This document shows, one piece after another, positions 9,017-18,524 of a DNA stretch of 64,000 nucleotides (position 1 is the first letter of the stretch; the number at the start of each line of letters is the position of its first letter). The position numbers and the translations under genes are program-made. The DNA lies in NCBI RefSeq assembly GCF_004123675.1, contig NZ_CP035417.1, positions 2,657,501 through 2,721,500 on the forward strand, in the 5' to 3' direction. The DNA is from Leisingera sp. NJS204 (GTDB lineage: Bacteria > Pseudomonadota > Alphaproteobacteria > Rhodobacterales > Rhodobacteraceae). Under the pieces are notes generated by a model. It searched no databases. It was not told the DNA's origin and worked only from the letters and a program-made list of their open reading frames with translations.

Positions 9017-9208
9017 TCAGGCCAAAACGGCGCGGCTGAGGTTCAGCCTGGCTTCCTCCAGCGCATCACCTGCGCCTAGAATGTCGGTTTCGCGGGCGCA
9101 TTGGATCGCATAGTTGATCACTGCTTCCAGCGCTGCCCGTTCGTTTGCCCGTTCGTCTGCCTTGTTGTTCGCACCAGCCTCTTGCGAGCCGATTTCGAAA
9201 TTGCGCAT
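9017..9208 (-). CDS. Small hypothetical protein (63 aa)
   Basis: A 63-residue, probably helical and soluble protein (MRNFEIGSQEAGANNK... LNLSRAVLA). An AGGGA ribosome site lies just before the ATG. No family is recognised. It has no signal peptide or membrane segment; the residue pattern ERAALEAVINYAIQCARE suggests an amphipathic helix. It faces the DUF427 gene and lies 208 bases downstream of the chloride-channel gene on the same strand. Typical base composition and a good ribosome site support it, but there is no independent evidence. Confidence 0.55.
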   Translation of the reverse strand: MRNFEIGSQEAGANNKADERANERAALEAVINYAIQCARETDILGAGDALEEARLNLSRAVLA

Positions 9209-9416
9209 GATTCCCTACCGTTTGAGTAAGCTAAGCAATAATCCGCTTACAGTGTTGGTTCAGGCACCGCTGCGGGGCAATGGGGTTTTTAACTTTACCT
9301 TTACGTGTCACCGATATCGCACAGCTTTGGGGACGGAATCTGTGTTTTTCCCCGTATTAGACGATGGATGCACCGGTCGGGATGCGGTGATCAGATACAC
9401 AGCAGCCCGGTCCCGC

Positions 9417-11099
9417 CTATCTGTGCTCCTCCGCTGCGGTTGCAGCCAAGGCACGGTTGTAGGCCTTTAACGCATCCACATGATACAGCGCGCCGATGAT
9501 TTCCTCCGTCCCGCCCTCCTCCATCATCACTGGAAGAAAGGCCGCTTCGGCCCGGTCGAACACCGGCATTGCAGCCTCCAGAGACGCCGAAGCGCGGATG
9601 CACAGCCCTTCCTTAACCAGCGCTTGGCAGTCCTCCAGCGGCGCACAGCGGCTGTCGCCCATCGGCCGCATCACCGCACCGGCGCGGATCAGTGCCAGCA
9701 AATAGGCCTGCGGTCCGGCGGCACAATGAATATTGCGCTTTTCCAGCTGGGTCAGGAAGAAAGAGCGGTCCACCAGCCGCGAGGCCAGAGCCGTGGACAT
9801 CGACACCGACACCATCACCGCCAGGCCGATCTGCCAGTCGCCGGTCAGCTCAAACACAATCAAGGTGGTGGAGATCGGCGCCCCCAGCACCGCAGCGGCA
9901 ACAGCCCCCATGCCGGCAAAAGCATAAAGCGTGTGGGTGCCGGACACATCCGGCAGCACCGCAGTCGCGATCAGGCCAAAGGCCAGCCCGGTCAGCGCGC
10001 CGATCATCAGCGACGGCGAAAACACCCCGCCGCCCATGCGCCCGCCCATGGTGATCGCCACGGCGGCGGTTTTGACTGCGGTGAAAATCACCGCCTGCCC
10101 CAGCAGCAGCCCGCCGGTCAGCGCCAGCACGGTGGTTTCATAACCGACACCAATGATATGCGGATACCAGACAGCGATCACCCCCAGCATCGCGCCAGAG
10201 ACCGCAGGCCGCAGCCAGCGCGGCAGGCCCAGCCGCTCTTGCACAGTGTTGCCCACCTTGTCGGCAAAGAAGATCGCCCGCATCAGCGCCACCGCCACCA
10301 GGCCGCAGATCAGGCCCAGGATCAGAAAGGCCGGCAGCTCCACATAGAACTGCAGCGCACCGGGGGTGTTCAGGGTGAATTCTGTAACATCGCCGTATTC
10401 CAGCCGGTTGATTACTGTTCCAGCAACCGAGGCCACCACGATCGGCGCAAAGGCGTTGACCGAGAAATGCCGCAGCACCACCTCCATCGCAAACAGCGCG
10501 CCAGCAATCGGCGCGTTGAAACTGGCCGAAACACCCGCCGCAACTGCACAGCCCAACAGGTCGCGCCCGGTAATGCCATCAGCGTTGATCCGGTTGCTGA
10601 CCCAGGCCGAAATCACCCCCGCCATATGCACCACCGGCCCTTCCCGGCCCGTGGATCCGCCGGTGGACAGCGTAATGAAAGACGCCAGCGCCGAGGCCAG
10701 CCCCTCTTTGTGCTCGACCCTGCCGTCATGCAGTGCGGCGCCTTCGATCACATCCGCAACCGAGCGCACCCGCCCGTCCGGCGTAAAGCGGTCCAGGATC
10801 AGGCCGACCACTAGCCCGCCGCCGGCGGCAATGGCGACCAGAACATACCAGGGAAGCTCTTGCGCGTGGGAATGCAGATAATCAAGATCCGGCGCACCAT
10901 AGACCCAGGCCTGCAATGCCGAGATCCCCTTGCGGAAGAACAGCGCGGCAAAACCGGCAGCGACGCCGATCAGCAGGGCGATCAGCCAGAACTGGAACTG
11001 GCTGGGGCCGCGATGGCGCAGCACCCGCCAGATGTCTTTCAGGCCAGCCAGCCATTGCACAGAAATTGAGGAAAGCGATGAACGGATTTCTTCTACCAT
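9417..11099 (-). CDS. ClC-family chloride channel/antiporter with CBS region
   Basis: A 560-residue membrane protein of the ClC family. About ten hydrophobic segments cover residues ~35-440, followed by a cytoplasmic C-terminal CBS-type region. The anion filter motifs are present: GSTGREGPVVH, with the gating Glu of GREGP, and later GGRMGGGVFSPSLMIGA. The C-terminal region has one clear CBS-like segment (IRAGAVMRPMGD, then LYHVDALKAYNRA). Such proteins move Cl- as channels or exchange it with H+; the sequence alone does not decide which. The gene lies 104 bases after recN on the same strand, perhaps at the end of that transcript. Confidence 0.9.
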   Translation of the reverse strand: MVEEIRSSLSSISVQWLAGLKDIWRVLRHRGPSQFQFWLIALLIGVAAGFAALFFRKGISALQAWVYGAPDLDYLHSHAQELPWYVLVAIAAGGGLVVGLILDRFTPDGRVRSVADVIEGAALHDGRVEHKEGLASALASFITLSTGGSTGREGPVVHMAGVISAWVSNRINADGITGRDLLGCAVAAGVSASFNAPIAGALFAMEVVLRHFSVNAFAPIVVASVAGTVINRLEYGDVTEFTLNTPGALQFYVELPAFLILGLICGLVAVALMRAIFFADKVGNTVQERLGLPRWLRPAVSGAMLGVIAVWYPHIIGVGYETTVLALTGGLLLGQAVIFTAVKTAAVAITMGGRMGGGVFSPSLMIGALTGLAFGLIATAVLPDVSGTHTLYAFAGMGAVAAAVLGAPISTTLIVFELTGDWQIGLAVMVSVSMSTALASRLVDRSFFLTQLEKRNIHCAAGPQAYLLALIRAGAVMRPMGDSRCAPLEDCQALVKEGLCIRASASLEAAMPVFDRAEAAFLPVMMEEGGTEEIIGALYHVDALKAYNRALAATAAEEHR

Positions 11100-11202
11100 A
11101 ACCTGTCAGCGGGTCTTTTCTTATTTAATAGCCTACAACTGTCATAAGCCAGTTAAAGAACCCTCACCCGCAACAGTTTTCCGGTCGCAGTATTCCGGCT
11201 GG

Positions 11203-12852
11203 TTACCCGGCCAGCAAGGCACGGGCCGCAGCGCGGGCTTCTTCGGTGATAGTATCACCCGACACCATGCGGGCCAGCTCATCCACCCGCGCAGTATCGG
11301 CCAACGGCACCACCTGCGACAGGGTCATGCCGTCCACAACCTGTTTGCGCACCTGCCAGTGATGGCCGCCAAGCGCTGCCACCTGCGGCGAATGGGTCAC
11401 CACCAGCACCTGGCCGCTGGCCGCCAGACTGCGCAGGCGGCGGCCCACGGCATCCGCAGTCGCACCGCCGACACCGCGGTCGATTTCATCGAAAATCAAG
11501 GTCTTGCTGGCATCTTCGCCGCGCAGGCAGACCTTCAGCGCCAGCAAAAACCGGCTAAGCTCGCCGCCCGAGGCGATCTTGTTCAAGGCCCCTGCCGGGG
11601 CGCCCGGATTGGTGGCGACGGTAAAGGCCACCGCGTCTATGCCCTCGGGCCCTGGCGCGCAGCTGGAAATGCGGGTTTCAAACACCGCCCGTTCCATCTT
11701 GAGCGGCGCCAGTTCCGCCATCACCGCCTGATCCAGCGCCGCAGCACTTTCCCGGCGGGCGGCGCTCAGCTGTTCTGCGGCTTGGGTATAGGCGGCCTCG
11801 GCGGCCTTCAAAGCGGCCTCCTGATCGGCCAGGTCCTGATCGCCGGCATCCAGTGCGGCCAGCTTGCTGCGCAGGGTTTCGGCATAGCCCGCCAGTTCGT
11901 CCGCTTGCACATCATGCTTGCGCGCCAGCCCGCGGATCGCAAAAAGCCGTTCTTCACAGTCTTCCAGCTCGCCCGGATTGAATTCCAGATAGCCCAGCAC
12001 CCGCTCAACCCCGTCCTGGGCATCACCCAGTTCGATCATCGCGCGGCTAAGGGCTGCCAGCGGCTCCTCCAGCCCGGTATCGCTCTCCTGACTGGCAACA
12101 CCCTCAAGCCAGCGCTGTGCTTCGCCCATGGCGCCCTCGGCACCCTCGCTCAGCAGGGCATGGGCGCGGCTGATGTCGCCGCGGATGCGCTCTGCCGCCT
12201 GCATCTGGCGGCGGCGGGTATCCAACGCATCGTCTTCGCCCGGCTGCGGGTCCAGCTTGTCCAGCTCGCCCACCGCATGGCGCAGGAATTCCTCCTCGGC
12301 CCGCACCGCATCCAGTGCCGCCCGCGTGGCCCCGACGGTCTTGCGCGCCTTGGCCGCGCCGGTCCAGGCCGCCCGCACCAAGGCCAGCAATCCCTGCACA
12401 TTGGCATATTGGTCCAGCAGCGCCATATGCCCGCGCGGGTTCAGCAGCCCCCGGTCGTCATGCTGGCCGTGCAGCTCCACCAGGGTTTCCGACAGCGCCC
12501 GCAGCACCTCGCCCGAGCAGCGCCGGTCGTTGACCCAAGCGGTCTTGCGCCCCTCTGCCGTGTTCACCCGGCGCAGGATCAGTGTCTCGCCGCCGGGCAG
12601 GCCGGCCTCTTCCAGAATCGCATGCGCCGGATGACCCTCGGCCAGATCAAACTCAGCCAGAACCTCGCCCTGCGCGGCGCCCTGGCGCACCAGTTCGGCG
12701 CGGCCGCGCCAGCCCAGCACAAACCCCAGACTGTCCAGAAGAATGGATTTGCCGGCGCCGGTCTCACCGGTCAGCACATTGAGACCGGGCTGAAAATTCA
12801 GCTCCAGATGATCAATGATCAGGATATCCCGGATATCAAGCGCGCGCAGCAT
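11203..12852 (-). CDS. recN: DNA repair protein RecN
   Basis: A 549-residue SMC-like ATPase for recombinational repair of double-strand breaks. It starts MLRALDIRDILIIDHLEL, the standard RecN opening, with Walker A GETGAGKSI near residues 30-38. A long coiled-coil middle follows (residues ~150-370). The ABC signature ASGGELSRFLLAL and the Walker B LIFDEIDRGVGG come near residues 435-475, then the VVTHSPQVAALGGHHWQVRK switch. The length fits the family. It begins 27 bases after the bamD stop, so the two are likely co-transcribed. No SOS box was sought rigorously; none is obvious just upstream. Confidence 0.96.
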   Translation of the reverse strand: MLRALDIRDILIIDHLELNFQPGLNVLTGETGAGKSILLDSLGFVLGWRGRAELVRQGAAQGEVLAEFDLAEGHPAHAILEEAGLPGGETLILRRVNTAEGRKTAWVNDRRCSGEVLRALSETLVELHGQHDDRGLLNPRGHMALLDQYANVQGLLALVRAAWTGAAKARKTVGATRAALDAVRAEEEFLRHAVGELDKLDPQPGEDDALDTRRRQMQAAERIRGDISRAHALLSEGAEGAMGEAQRWLEGVASQESDTGLEEPLAALSRAMIELGDAQDGVERVLGYLEFNPGELEDCEERLFAIRGLARKHDVQADELAGYAETLRSKLAALDAGDQDLADQEAALKAAEAAYTQAAEQLSAARRESAAALDQAVMAELAPLKMERAVFETRISSCAPGPEGIDAVAFTVATNPGAPAGALNKIASGGELSRFLLALKVCLRGEDASKTLIFDEIDRGVGGATADAVGRRLRSLAASGQVLVVTHSPQVAALGGHHWQVRKQVVDGMTLSQVVPLADTARVDELARMVSGDTITEEARAAARALLAG

Positions 12853-12879
12853 AGCCCCGCCTCCGTGCAGCAGCAGCCG

Positions 12880-13728
12880 TTACAGCCACTGCCCTTTGAC
12901 CGTCTGACGGTAGATCTGGCTCAGCCAGTTATTGCCGCGGTCCCGCATTTTAAGCCCGTTTGCAGTCAGCAGTTTATAGCTGCTGTCATACCATTCGGTG
13001 GACTGGAAGTTATGACCCAGAATGGCACCCGCGGTCTGCGCCTCGTCGGTCAGGCCCAGCGACAAATACCCCTCAACCAGCCGGTGCAGCGCTTCGGCTG
13101 TGTGGCTGGTGGTCTGGAAATCCTCGACCACCACCCGGAACCGGTTGATGGCTGAGGTGTAATGGCCCCGGCGCAGATAATAGCGGCCGATCTCCATTTC
13201 CTTGCCCGCCAGATGGTCAAAGGCCAGGTCGAATTTCAGAATCGCCGAAGTGGCATATTCGCTATCGGGATAGACCTCGATCACCGTGCGCAGCGCCTGC
13301 AGCGCCTGAAAGGTCAGGCCCTGGTCGCGGCCAACCTCGTCGATCTGATCGTAATAGCTGAGGGCAAGCAGATACTGGGCATAAGCCGCATCTTCATCCG
13401 CCGGGTAAAAGTCGATGAACCGCTGCGCAGCGGCGCGGCTGTTCTCGTAATCCTTGGTGCTGTGATAGGCAAAGGCCTGCATGATCACCGCTTGCTTGGC
13501 CCATTCGGAATAGGGGTACAGGCGCTCAATCTCGGAGAAGTAATAGGCCGCGTCCTTGGGCTGTTTCTGGGCCAGCTCAAACTCGCCGCGCCCATAGATC
13601 TGCTCGGGCGTGAAGGCTTCCAGCGACTCGCCTTTCTTGACCGCGCCGCCGTCTCCGCCGCAGCCCGCAAGGGCCGCCATCAGAAGGACCGCGCCGAGGG
13701 TTTTGGCTCCCGCCCTGATGCCGTTCAT
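12880..13728 (-). CDS. bamD: Outer-membrane assembly lipoprotein BamD
   Basis: A 282-residue lipoprotein of the BAM complex, which inserts beta-barrel proteins into the outer membrane. The ATG at 13728 gives a clean lipoprotein signal peptide with lipobox LAGC and acylated Cys23; a GTG five codons upstream is possible but less likely. The mature part is built of TPR repeats, for example AKQPKDAAYYFSEIERLYPYSEWAKQA and IDFYPADEDAAYAQYLLALSYY, the latter a BamD/ComL signature. It lies between lpxC and recN on the same strand, as in many alphaproteobacteria. A terminator separates it from lpxC, so it probably has its own promoter within 13729-13904. Confidence 0.94.
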   Translation of the reverse strand: MNGIRAGAKTLGAVLLMAALAGCGGDGGAVKKGESLEAFTPEQIYGRGEFELAQKQPKDAAYYFSEIERLYPYSEWAKQAVIMQAFAYHSTKDYENSRAAAQRFIDFYPADEDAAYAQYLLALSYYDQIDEVGRDQGLTFQALQALRTVIEVYPDSEYATSAILKFDLAFDHLAGKEMEIGRYYLRRGHYTSAINRFRVVVEDFQTTSHTAEALHRLVEGYLSLGLTDEAQTAGAILGHNFQSTEWYDSSYKLLTANGLKMRDRGNNWLSQIYRQTVKGQWL

Positions 13729-13904
13729 AGTGCCTAACCTCACCGTCTTTACTTACGGGTGTCCGCCCCGGTTATGCCGTCTCTAGCACATTCAAATGGC
13801 GTGCAAAACGCCTTTCGCCACTTCCGCGTTCACATGGCAGAGAAAGCGGGCAATGGTCAAGTCCGCCCTGCTGTTCCCGCTCCCTTCTGCCGCCCTCAGC
13901 ACAG

Positions 13905-13935
13905 GAAAAGACCCGGGACACTCACGCCCCGGGCC
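13905..13935 (-). terminator. Intrinsic terminator after lpxC
   Basis: On the minus strand an 8-bp stem with one G-U pair (13928-13935 with 13910-13917) is followed by four T residues, 30 bases past the lpxC stop. Confidence 0.7.
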
Positions 13936-13964
13936 AGTCTGCCGCTCGTTCCTGGTTTTTTGCC

Positions 13965-14900
13965 TTATGCCACGCGCCGCTGTTCGGCCGGAATTTCCGA
14001 CCAGATCAGACCCTGCCCCGGCAGCCGCGCAGTCATCGCCGCATCGCAGGCGACGGCCCGGACCGCGCCCGGCTCCGCAAACAAGGCACGCAGCAATGTG
14101 TTGGTCAGCGCATGCCCCGCGCGCTCGCCAACATACCGCCCCAAGATCGGCCCCCCAGCCAGCGCCAGATCCCCAAGGGCATCCAGCATCTTGTGGCGCA
14201 CAGGCTCATCCGAATGGCGCAGACCCGCGCCGCTCTCAACCCGTTCTCCGTCAAACACAACCGCGTTTTCGCCCGGCACACCGCCTAGGGCGAGGCCGTT
14301 GGCCTGCATCGCTTCCACGTCTGCCTGACGGCAGAAGGTGCGGCTGTCGCACAGCTCGCGTGCAAAGCTGCCATTGCGCATATCCAAGGTTTTGCTCTGA
14401 CGGCCGATGGCGGCCTCGGCAAAGTCGATATGGAATTCAATACTCAGCCGGTCGCTGGGCAGGAGGGTGGCACGGGCGCCGTCCTTCTCCACCGTCACCG
14501 GCTTCAGTACTTCATATGCCATGATCGGCACACCCAGCCGGCGCACGCCGTATTGCATGATGCCGCGCACAAACGGCGCCGAGGAGCCGTCAACGATCGG
14601 CACTTCCGGCCCGTCGATTTCAATCAGCGCGTTGTGCACGCCGCAACCGGCCAATGCGGCCATGATATGTTCGACGGTGGAAACGCTGACACCGGAGGTG
14701 TTGATCAGCCGGGTGCACAGCGGGCTGCGCTCGACCAGGTCCCAGCGCGCCGGAACCAGAGTGTTGCCCAATGCAATGTCGGTGCGCTTGAAGACGATGC
14801 CATGCCCTGCCGGAGCCGGGATCAGGACCATACGTGCAGGCTGGCCGGAATGCAGGCCGGGCCCTTCAAATGCTACCGATGCTTTGAGCGTATTCTGCAC
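13965..14900 (-). CDS. lpxC: UDP-3-O-acyl-N-acetylglucosamine deacetylase
   Basis: A 311-residue zinc deacetylase that makes the committed step of lipid A synthesis. Conserved elements are GPGLHSGQPARM near the start, VSTVEHIMAALAGCGVHNA with the first zinc His, EIDGPEVPIVDGSSAPFV, and the C-terminal HKMLDALGDLALAG with the second His and the Asp ligand. Length and motifs are normal for the family. It follows ftsZ on the same strand but is separated by a strong terminator, so it should have a promoter in the 165-base gap. That gap contains an A/T-rich inverted repeat near 14953-14975. Confidence 0.97.
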   Translation of the reverse strand: MQNTLKASVAFEGPGLHSGQPARMVLIPAPAGHGIVFKRTDIALGNTLVPARWDLVERSPLCTRLINTSGVSVSTVEHIMAALAGCGVHNALIEIDGPEVPIVDGSSAPFVRGIMQYGVRRLGVPIMAYEVLKPVTVEKDGARATLLPSDRLSIEFHIDFAEAAIGRQSKTLDMRNGSFARELCDSRTFCRQADVEAMQANGLALGGVPGENAVVFDGERVESGAGLRHSDEPVRHKMLDALGDLALAGGPILGRYVGERAGHALTNTLLRALFAEPGAVRAVACDAAMTARLPGQGLIWSEIPAEQRRVA

Positions 14901-15065
14901 GTTGCGCCTCGTTCCACTGTTTCCGGCCTCATGGGACCGTGTTGCGAACGAGAGTTAAGGTTTTGCAAAAAAACCTACAACTCAATCTTTGTAACGGATT
15001 GAAACATGGCTGTAACAGATAAGCAAAACACCGCTCAAAATAGCCTAACTAGCTGAAATGAAAAA

Positions 15066-15093
15066 ATAAAAAGCCGCCCGAAGGCGGCTTTTT
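15066..15093 (-). terminator. Intrinsic terminator after ftsZ
   Basis: An 11-bp stem (15068-15078 with 15083-15093) has a CGAA loop and flanking A and T runs. It lies 20 bases past the ftsZ stop on the minus strand and would work in both directions. Confidence 0.9.
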
Positions 15094-15112
15094 AAATCTG
15101 TTTTGTGATCCG

Positions 15113-16819
15113 TCAGTTGGCCTGGCGGCGCAGGAAAGCGGGGATTTCGATGCGTTCCTGGTCCGGGTCATGCTGCTGCGCCTGCACCGGCTGCTGCTGG
15201 GCTGCGGCGGCCGGGGCCTGCATGGCCGGCTGCTGGCGTGCGGCCTGCGGCGGCTGTTTGCCTGCCGGAGCATCGGCTGTGCCGGTCATCCGGTGGATCA
15301 GCGAATTCAGCCCGAAGCGGCGCTGCCCGTCGGGCTGCTGCTGTGCATTCTGCTGCTGTTGCTGCTGCGGTGCCGGCGCGGCAGGGGCCGCCGCCGCACG
15401 CGGCTGCTGGACCCGCTGCGCTGCCGCCTGCAGGCGCTCCAGCGCTTGCGGCGACGGGGTGCCCGGAGCGGGGGCCCGCGGCGCCACAAAAGCATCGGGC
15501 TGCGGCTCGGCTGCTGTTGCCTGCGGGCGGAACTCCGGAACCTGCGGCTGATAGGCCGGCGGCGGCAGACCGTCATTGTCCACCAGTTCCGGCTCCTCAA
15601 AGATGTCTTCAGCCTGCTCCTGCGCGGCGGCCTGCTGCGCGTTCATCTCTTCGAACAGCGAAGGCTCTTCCAACTGCGCGGCAGCTTCGGGCTGAACAGG
15701 CTCCGGGGCCGGTGCGGCCGCAGCGGCGGGCTGGGCAACCGGTGTTTCCAGCTCGAGCGGCGCCGGACGGGTGTCTTCGACACTGACGGTTTGGCGCAGC
15801 GGTGCCGACATCGGACGGCGCGGCACCGGCATTTCGGTGTTCACATCCACAGCGTCGATACCGGTGGCAACAACGGAGACCCGCATCTTGCCTTCCATAC
15901 CGGTATCCAGGGTCGAGCCGACGATGATGTTGGCGTCCGGATCCACTTCCTCGCGGATGCGGTTGGCGGCTTCGTCCAGTTCAAACAGGGTCAAATCATG
16001 CGAGCCGGTGATGTTGATCAGCACGCCGCGCGCACCGCGCAGGCTGATTTCGTCCAGCAGCGGGTTGGCAATCGCCTTTTCGGCGGCCTGGACCGCGCGA
16101 TCCTCGCCCTCGCCTTCGCCGGTGCCCATCATCGCCTTGCCCATCTCGTCCATCACCGCGCGCACGTCGGCAAAGTCGAGGTTGATCAGGCCCGGGCGCA
16201 CCATCAGGTCAGTCACGCCTTTGACGCCCTGATACAGCACATCATCCGCCATCGAGAACGCTTCGGTGAAGGTTGTCTTCTCATTGGCCAGACGGAACAG
16301 GTTCTGGTTCGGAATGATGATCAGCGTATCGACAACCTTCTGCAGGCTTTCGACACCCGCCTCAGCCTGGCGCATCCGCTTGAGACCCTCGAACTGGAAC
16401 GGCTTGGTGACAACGCCGACGGTCAGCACGCCCAGTTCCCGCGCAGCCTGCGCAATGATCGGCGCCGCACCGGTGCCGGTGCCGCCGCCCATGCCGGCAG
16501 TGATAAAGCACATATGCGCGCCGGCCAGATGGTCGACGATCTGCTCAATGCTTTCCTCAGCCGCAGCCGAGCCCACCTGCGGACGGGCGCCTGCGCCCAG
16601 GCCTTCGGTGACCTTTACACCCAGCTGGATGCGGCTCTTGGCCGAGGCCTGCTGCAGCGCCTGCGCGTCGGTGTTGGCCACGACGAATTCAACGCCGTCC
16701 AACTCCTTGGCAATCATGTTGTTGACGGCGTTGCCGCCGGCCCCGCCGACACCAAATACCGTGATCTTCGGCTTTAACTCTTCTTGCCCGGGCATCGAAA
16801 GATTCAACGTCATGCTCAT
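15113..16819 (-). CDS. ftsZ: Cell division protein FtsZ
   Basis: A 568-residue tubulin-like GTPase that forms the division ring. The GTP-binding signature GGGTGTG is at residues 111-117, within [19 protein letters not shown]; the T7 loop [11 protein letters not shown] follows near 210. Residues ~330-550 are a long linker rich in Ala, Pro and Gln with poly-Gln runs. The last ~12 residues ([12 protein letters not shown]) are the conserved peptide that binds FtsA and other partners. The large size is usual for Rhodobacterales. It lies 369 bases downstream of ftsA, so it likely has its own promoter, and it ends in a strong terminator. Confidence 0.98.
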   Translation of the reverse strand: MSMTLNLSMPGQEELKPKITVFGVGGAGGNAVNNMIAKELDGVEFVVANTDAQALQQASAKSRIQLGVKVTEGLGAGARPQVGSAAAEESIEQIVDHLAGAHMCFITAGMGGGTGTGAAPIIAQAARELGVLTVGVVTKPFQFEGLKRMRQAEAGVESLQKVVDTLIIIPNQNLFRLANEKTTFTEAFSMADDVLYQGVKGVTDLMVRPGLINLDFADVRAVMDEMGKAMMGTGEGEGEDRAVQAAEKAIANPLLDEISLRGARGVLINITGSHDLTLFELDEAANRIREEVDPDANIIVGSTLDTGMEGKMRVSVVATGIDAVDVNTEMPVPRRPMSAPLRQTVSVEDTRPAPLELETPVAQPAAAAAPAPEPVQPEAAAQLEEPSLFEEMNAQQAAAQEQAEDIFEEPELVDNDGLPPPAYQPQVPEFRPQATAAEPQPDAFVAPRAPAPGTPSPQALERLQAAAQRVQQPRAAAAPAAPAPQQQQQQNAQQQPDGQRRFGLNSLIHRMTGTADAPAGKQPPQAARQQPAMQAPAAAAQQQPVQAQQHDPDQERIEIPAFLRRQAN

Positions 16820-17188
16820 ACCGCCTGTGTTACCCGCCCTTCCCGCAAAGGGCTTTTTCCTGTGCTATTCACCATAATCCTACCGCGCAGAGGGAGTTTC
16901 GTCATCCCAAAAAGCACAATGTGCCACAAAATACGGCCTCATTCTGAGGTCTAAACCGCGGTATTTCGCCGTCCCTAGCAGATATGGGGGATTCAACACA
17001 AGCCACACACAACACAGCTGTCACGCCCGCAAAATCACTTCTGCAGAAGGCATCTTTCCTGATACGTGGCTGGCCACTGCCCGGCCTGCTGAATCGCCGC
17101 GTTTGCCGCGGACGTTAAGAACAACCTAACGGGTCCTGCCGGCGCTGTCACGCCCTCTTTGACCCGTCAGGCAGAATTGAAAAGCGGC
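16820..17188. promoter_or_regulatory. ftsZ leader region with CtrA-like box
   Basis: A non-coding stretch of 369 bases between ftsA and ftsZ that should carry ftsZ control sites. At 17115-17129 the plus strand reads TTAA-N7-CTAA, close to the alphaproteobacterial CtrA motif TTAA-N7-TTAA. In Caulobacter CtrA represses ftsZ; whether it does so here is unknown. The rest shows no clear hairpin. Confidence 0.4.
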
Positions 17189-18523
17189 TTACCAGTTGTC
17201 CCGGAACCAGCGCACGGCGCGGCCTAAAGTGCCCGCCGGATGGCGGCTGGCGGGCATCTCGAAGTCCCACCATTCGTCCTGCGGATGCGCCGCAAACAGG
17301 CACAGACCCACGGCTGAGGCAAAGCCCGGCCCGGTCGCCGATTGCGGCAGGCCGTGAACGCGCAAGGGCCGCCCCAGACGCACCTGCTGGCCCAGGATAC
17401 GGCTGGCCAGCCCGTCCAGCCCCATGATCTGGCTGGAGCCGCCGGTCAGCACGATCTGCTGGCTGGGGAGATACTCGAAACCCGCCGCATCCAGCCTTGC
17501 CCGCACCTCTTCCAGGATTTCTTCGACGCGGGGCCGCATGATGCCGATCAGCTCGGCCCGGCTGACAGTGCGCCGGTCATGCTCCCAATCGCCGGTATCA
17601 CCGCCGATGTCGATCATGTCACGGTCGTCGGCACCGGTGGCATGCACCCCGCCGCAAAAGGTCTTGATCCGCTCCGCGTTGGTCAGCGGCACCCCCAGCC
17701 CCATCGAAATATCGCTGGTGATGTGATCGCCGCCCAGACGCACCGCATCGGCATAGATCATATGTTTCTTCATAAAGACCGAGATCGAGGTTGAGCCGCC
17801 GCCCATGTCGATACAGGCCGCTCCCAGCTCCTGCTCGTCCTCGACCAGCGCCGAAAACCCCGAGGCATAGGCCGAGGAGGCAATCCCCGCCAGCTCCAGA
17901 TCGCAGCGCTGGATGCAGCGCACCAGGTTTTGCACCGCGATGGCATCCACCGTCAGCATATGCATGTCGACCGCCAGCGTCTGCCCCATCTGACCGCGCG
18001 GATCCCCCAGGCCGGACCGGTTATCCAGCGCAAAGTTCACCGGCTGCGCATGTATCACCTCGCGGCCCGCGCCGTATTCCGGCACCTCGCAGGACGCCAG
18101 CACCTGCGCCACCTCATGCTCCGAGACCACCTGGCCTTCAAGATCCAGCTTGGCATCCAGCCCGTAAGAGCGCGGATTGGCGCCCGAGAAACAGGCGATC
18201 ACGTGGTCAACCCGCACTTCTGCCATCTTCTGCGCCGCCTGCACTGCGGTTCGGATGGCGCGTTCGGTTTCCTGCATGGCATTGATTTCGCCGAACTGGA
18301 CCCCGCGCGACCGCGTGGTCGCCGCCCCGATAACCCGGAACCCCGACTGCCCGGCCAGCGCACCGATGGACCCGTCCTCGCTTAAGCGGCCGGTGCCGTC
18401 AAAGCGCAGCACCAGGCAAGCGATTTTAGAGCTGCCCACGTCCAGAATGGCCACCACGCCGCGCTGCATCGCCTGGCGCCGCATCTGCCGCATCGCCCGC
18501 TGCGATTGATAGAGATCTGTCAT
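17189..18523 (-). CDS. ftsA: Cell division protein FtsA
   Basis: A 444-residue actin-like protein that tethers FtsZ filaments to the membrane. Actin-fold signatures are GVVAILDVGSSKIACLVLR (phosphate 1), AACIDMGGGSTSISVFMKKH (phosphate 2) and QIVLTGGSSQIMGLDGLA (adenosine). The last residues (GTLGRAVRWFRDNW) form the amphipathic membrane-binding helix. The ATG at 18523 begins one base after the ftsQ stop; the frame is open six codons further but overlaps ftsQ. The tight junction shows translational coupling with ftsQ. Confidence 0.96.
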   Translation of the reverse strand: MTDLYQSQRAMRQMRRQAMQRGVVAILDVGSSKIACLVLRFDGTGRLSEDGSIGALAGQSGFRVIGAATTRSRGVQFGEINAMQETERAIRTAVQAAQKMAEVRVDHVIACFSGANPRSYGLDAKLDLEGQVVSEHEVAQVLASCEVPEYGAGREVIHAQPVNFALDNRSGLGDPRGQMGQTLAVDMHMLTVDAIAVQNLVRCIQRCDLELAGIASSAYASGFSALVEDEQELGAACIDMGGGSTSISVFMKKHMIYADAVRLGGDHITSDISMGLGVPLTNAERIKTFCGGVHATGADDRDMIDIGGDTGDWEHDRRTVSRAELIGIMRPRVEEILEEVRARLDAAGFEYLPSQQIVLTGGSSQIMGLDGLASRILGQQVRLGRPLRVHGLPQSATGPGFASAVGLCLFAAHPQDEWWDFEMPASRHPAGTLGRAVRWFRDNW

Positions 18524-18524
18524 G

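Noticed and set aside
10930-13155. A 741-codon plus-strand open frame across recN and the chloride-channel gene
   Set aside because: It runs antisense over parts of three real genes; composition is the His/Gln/Arg-rich type of a reverse-frame shadow.
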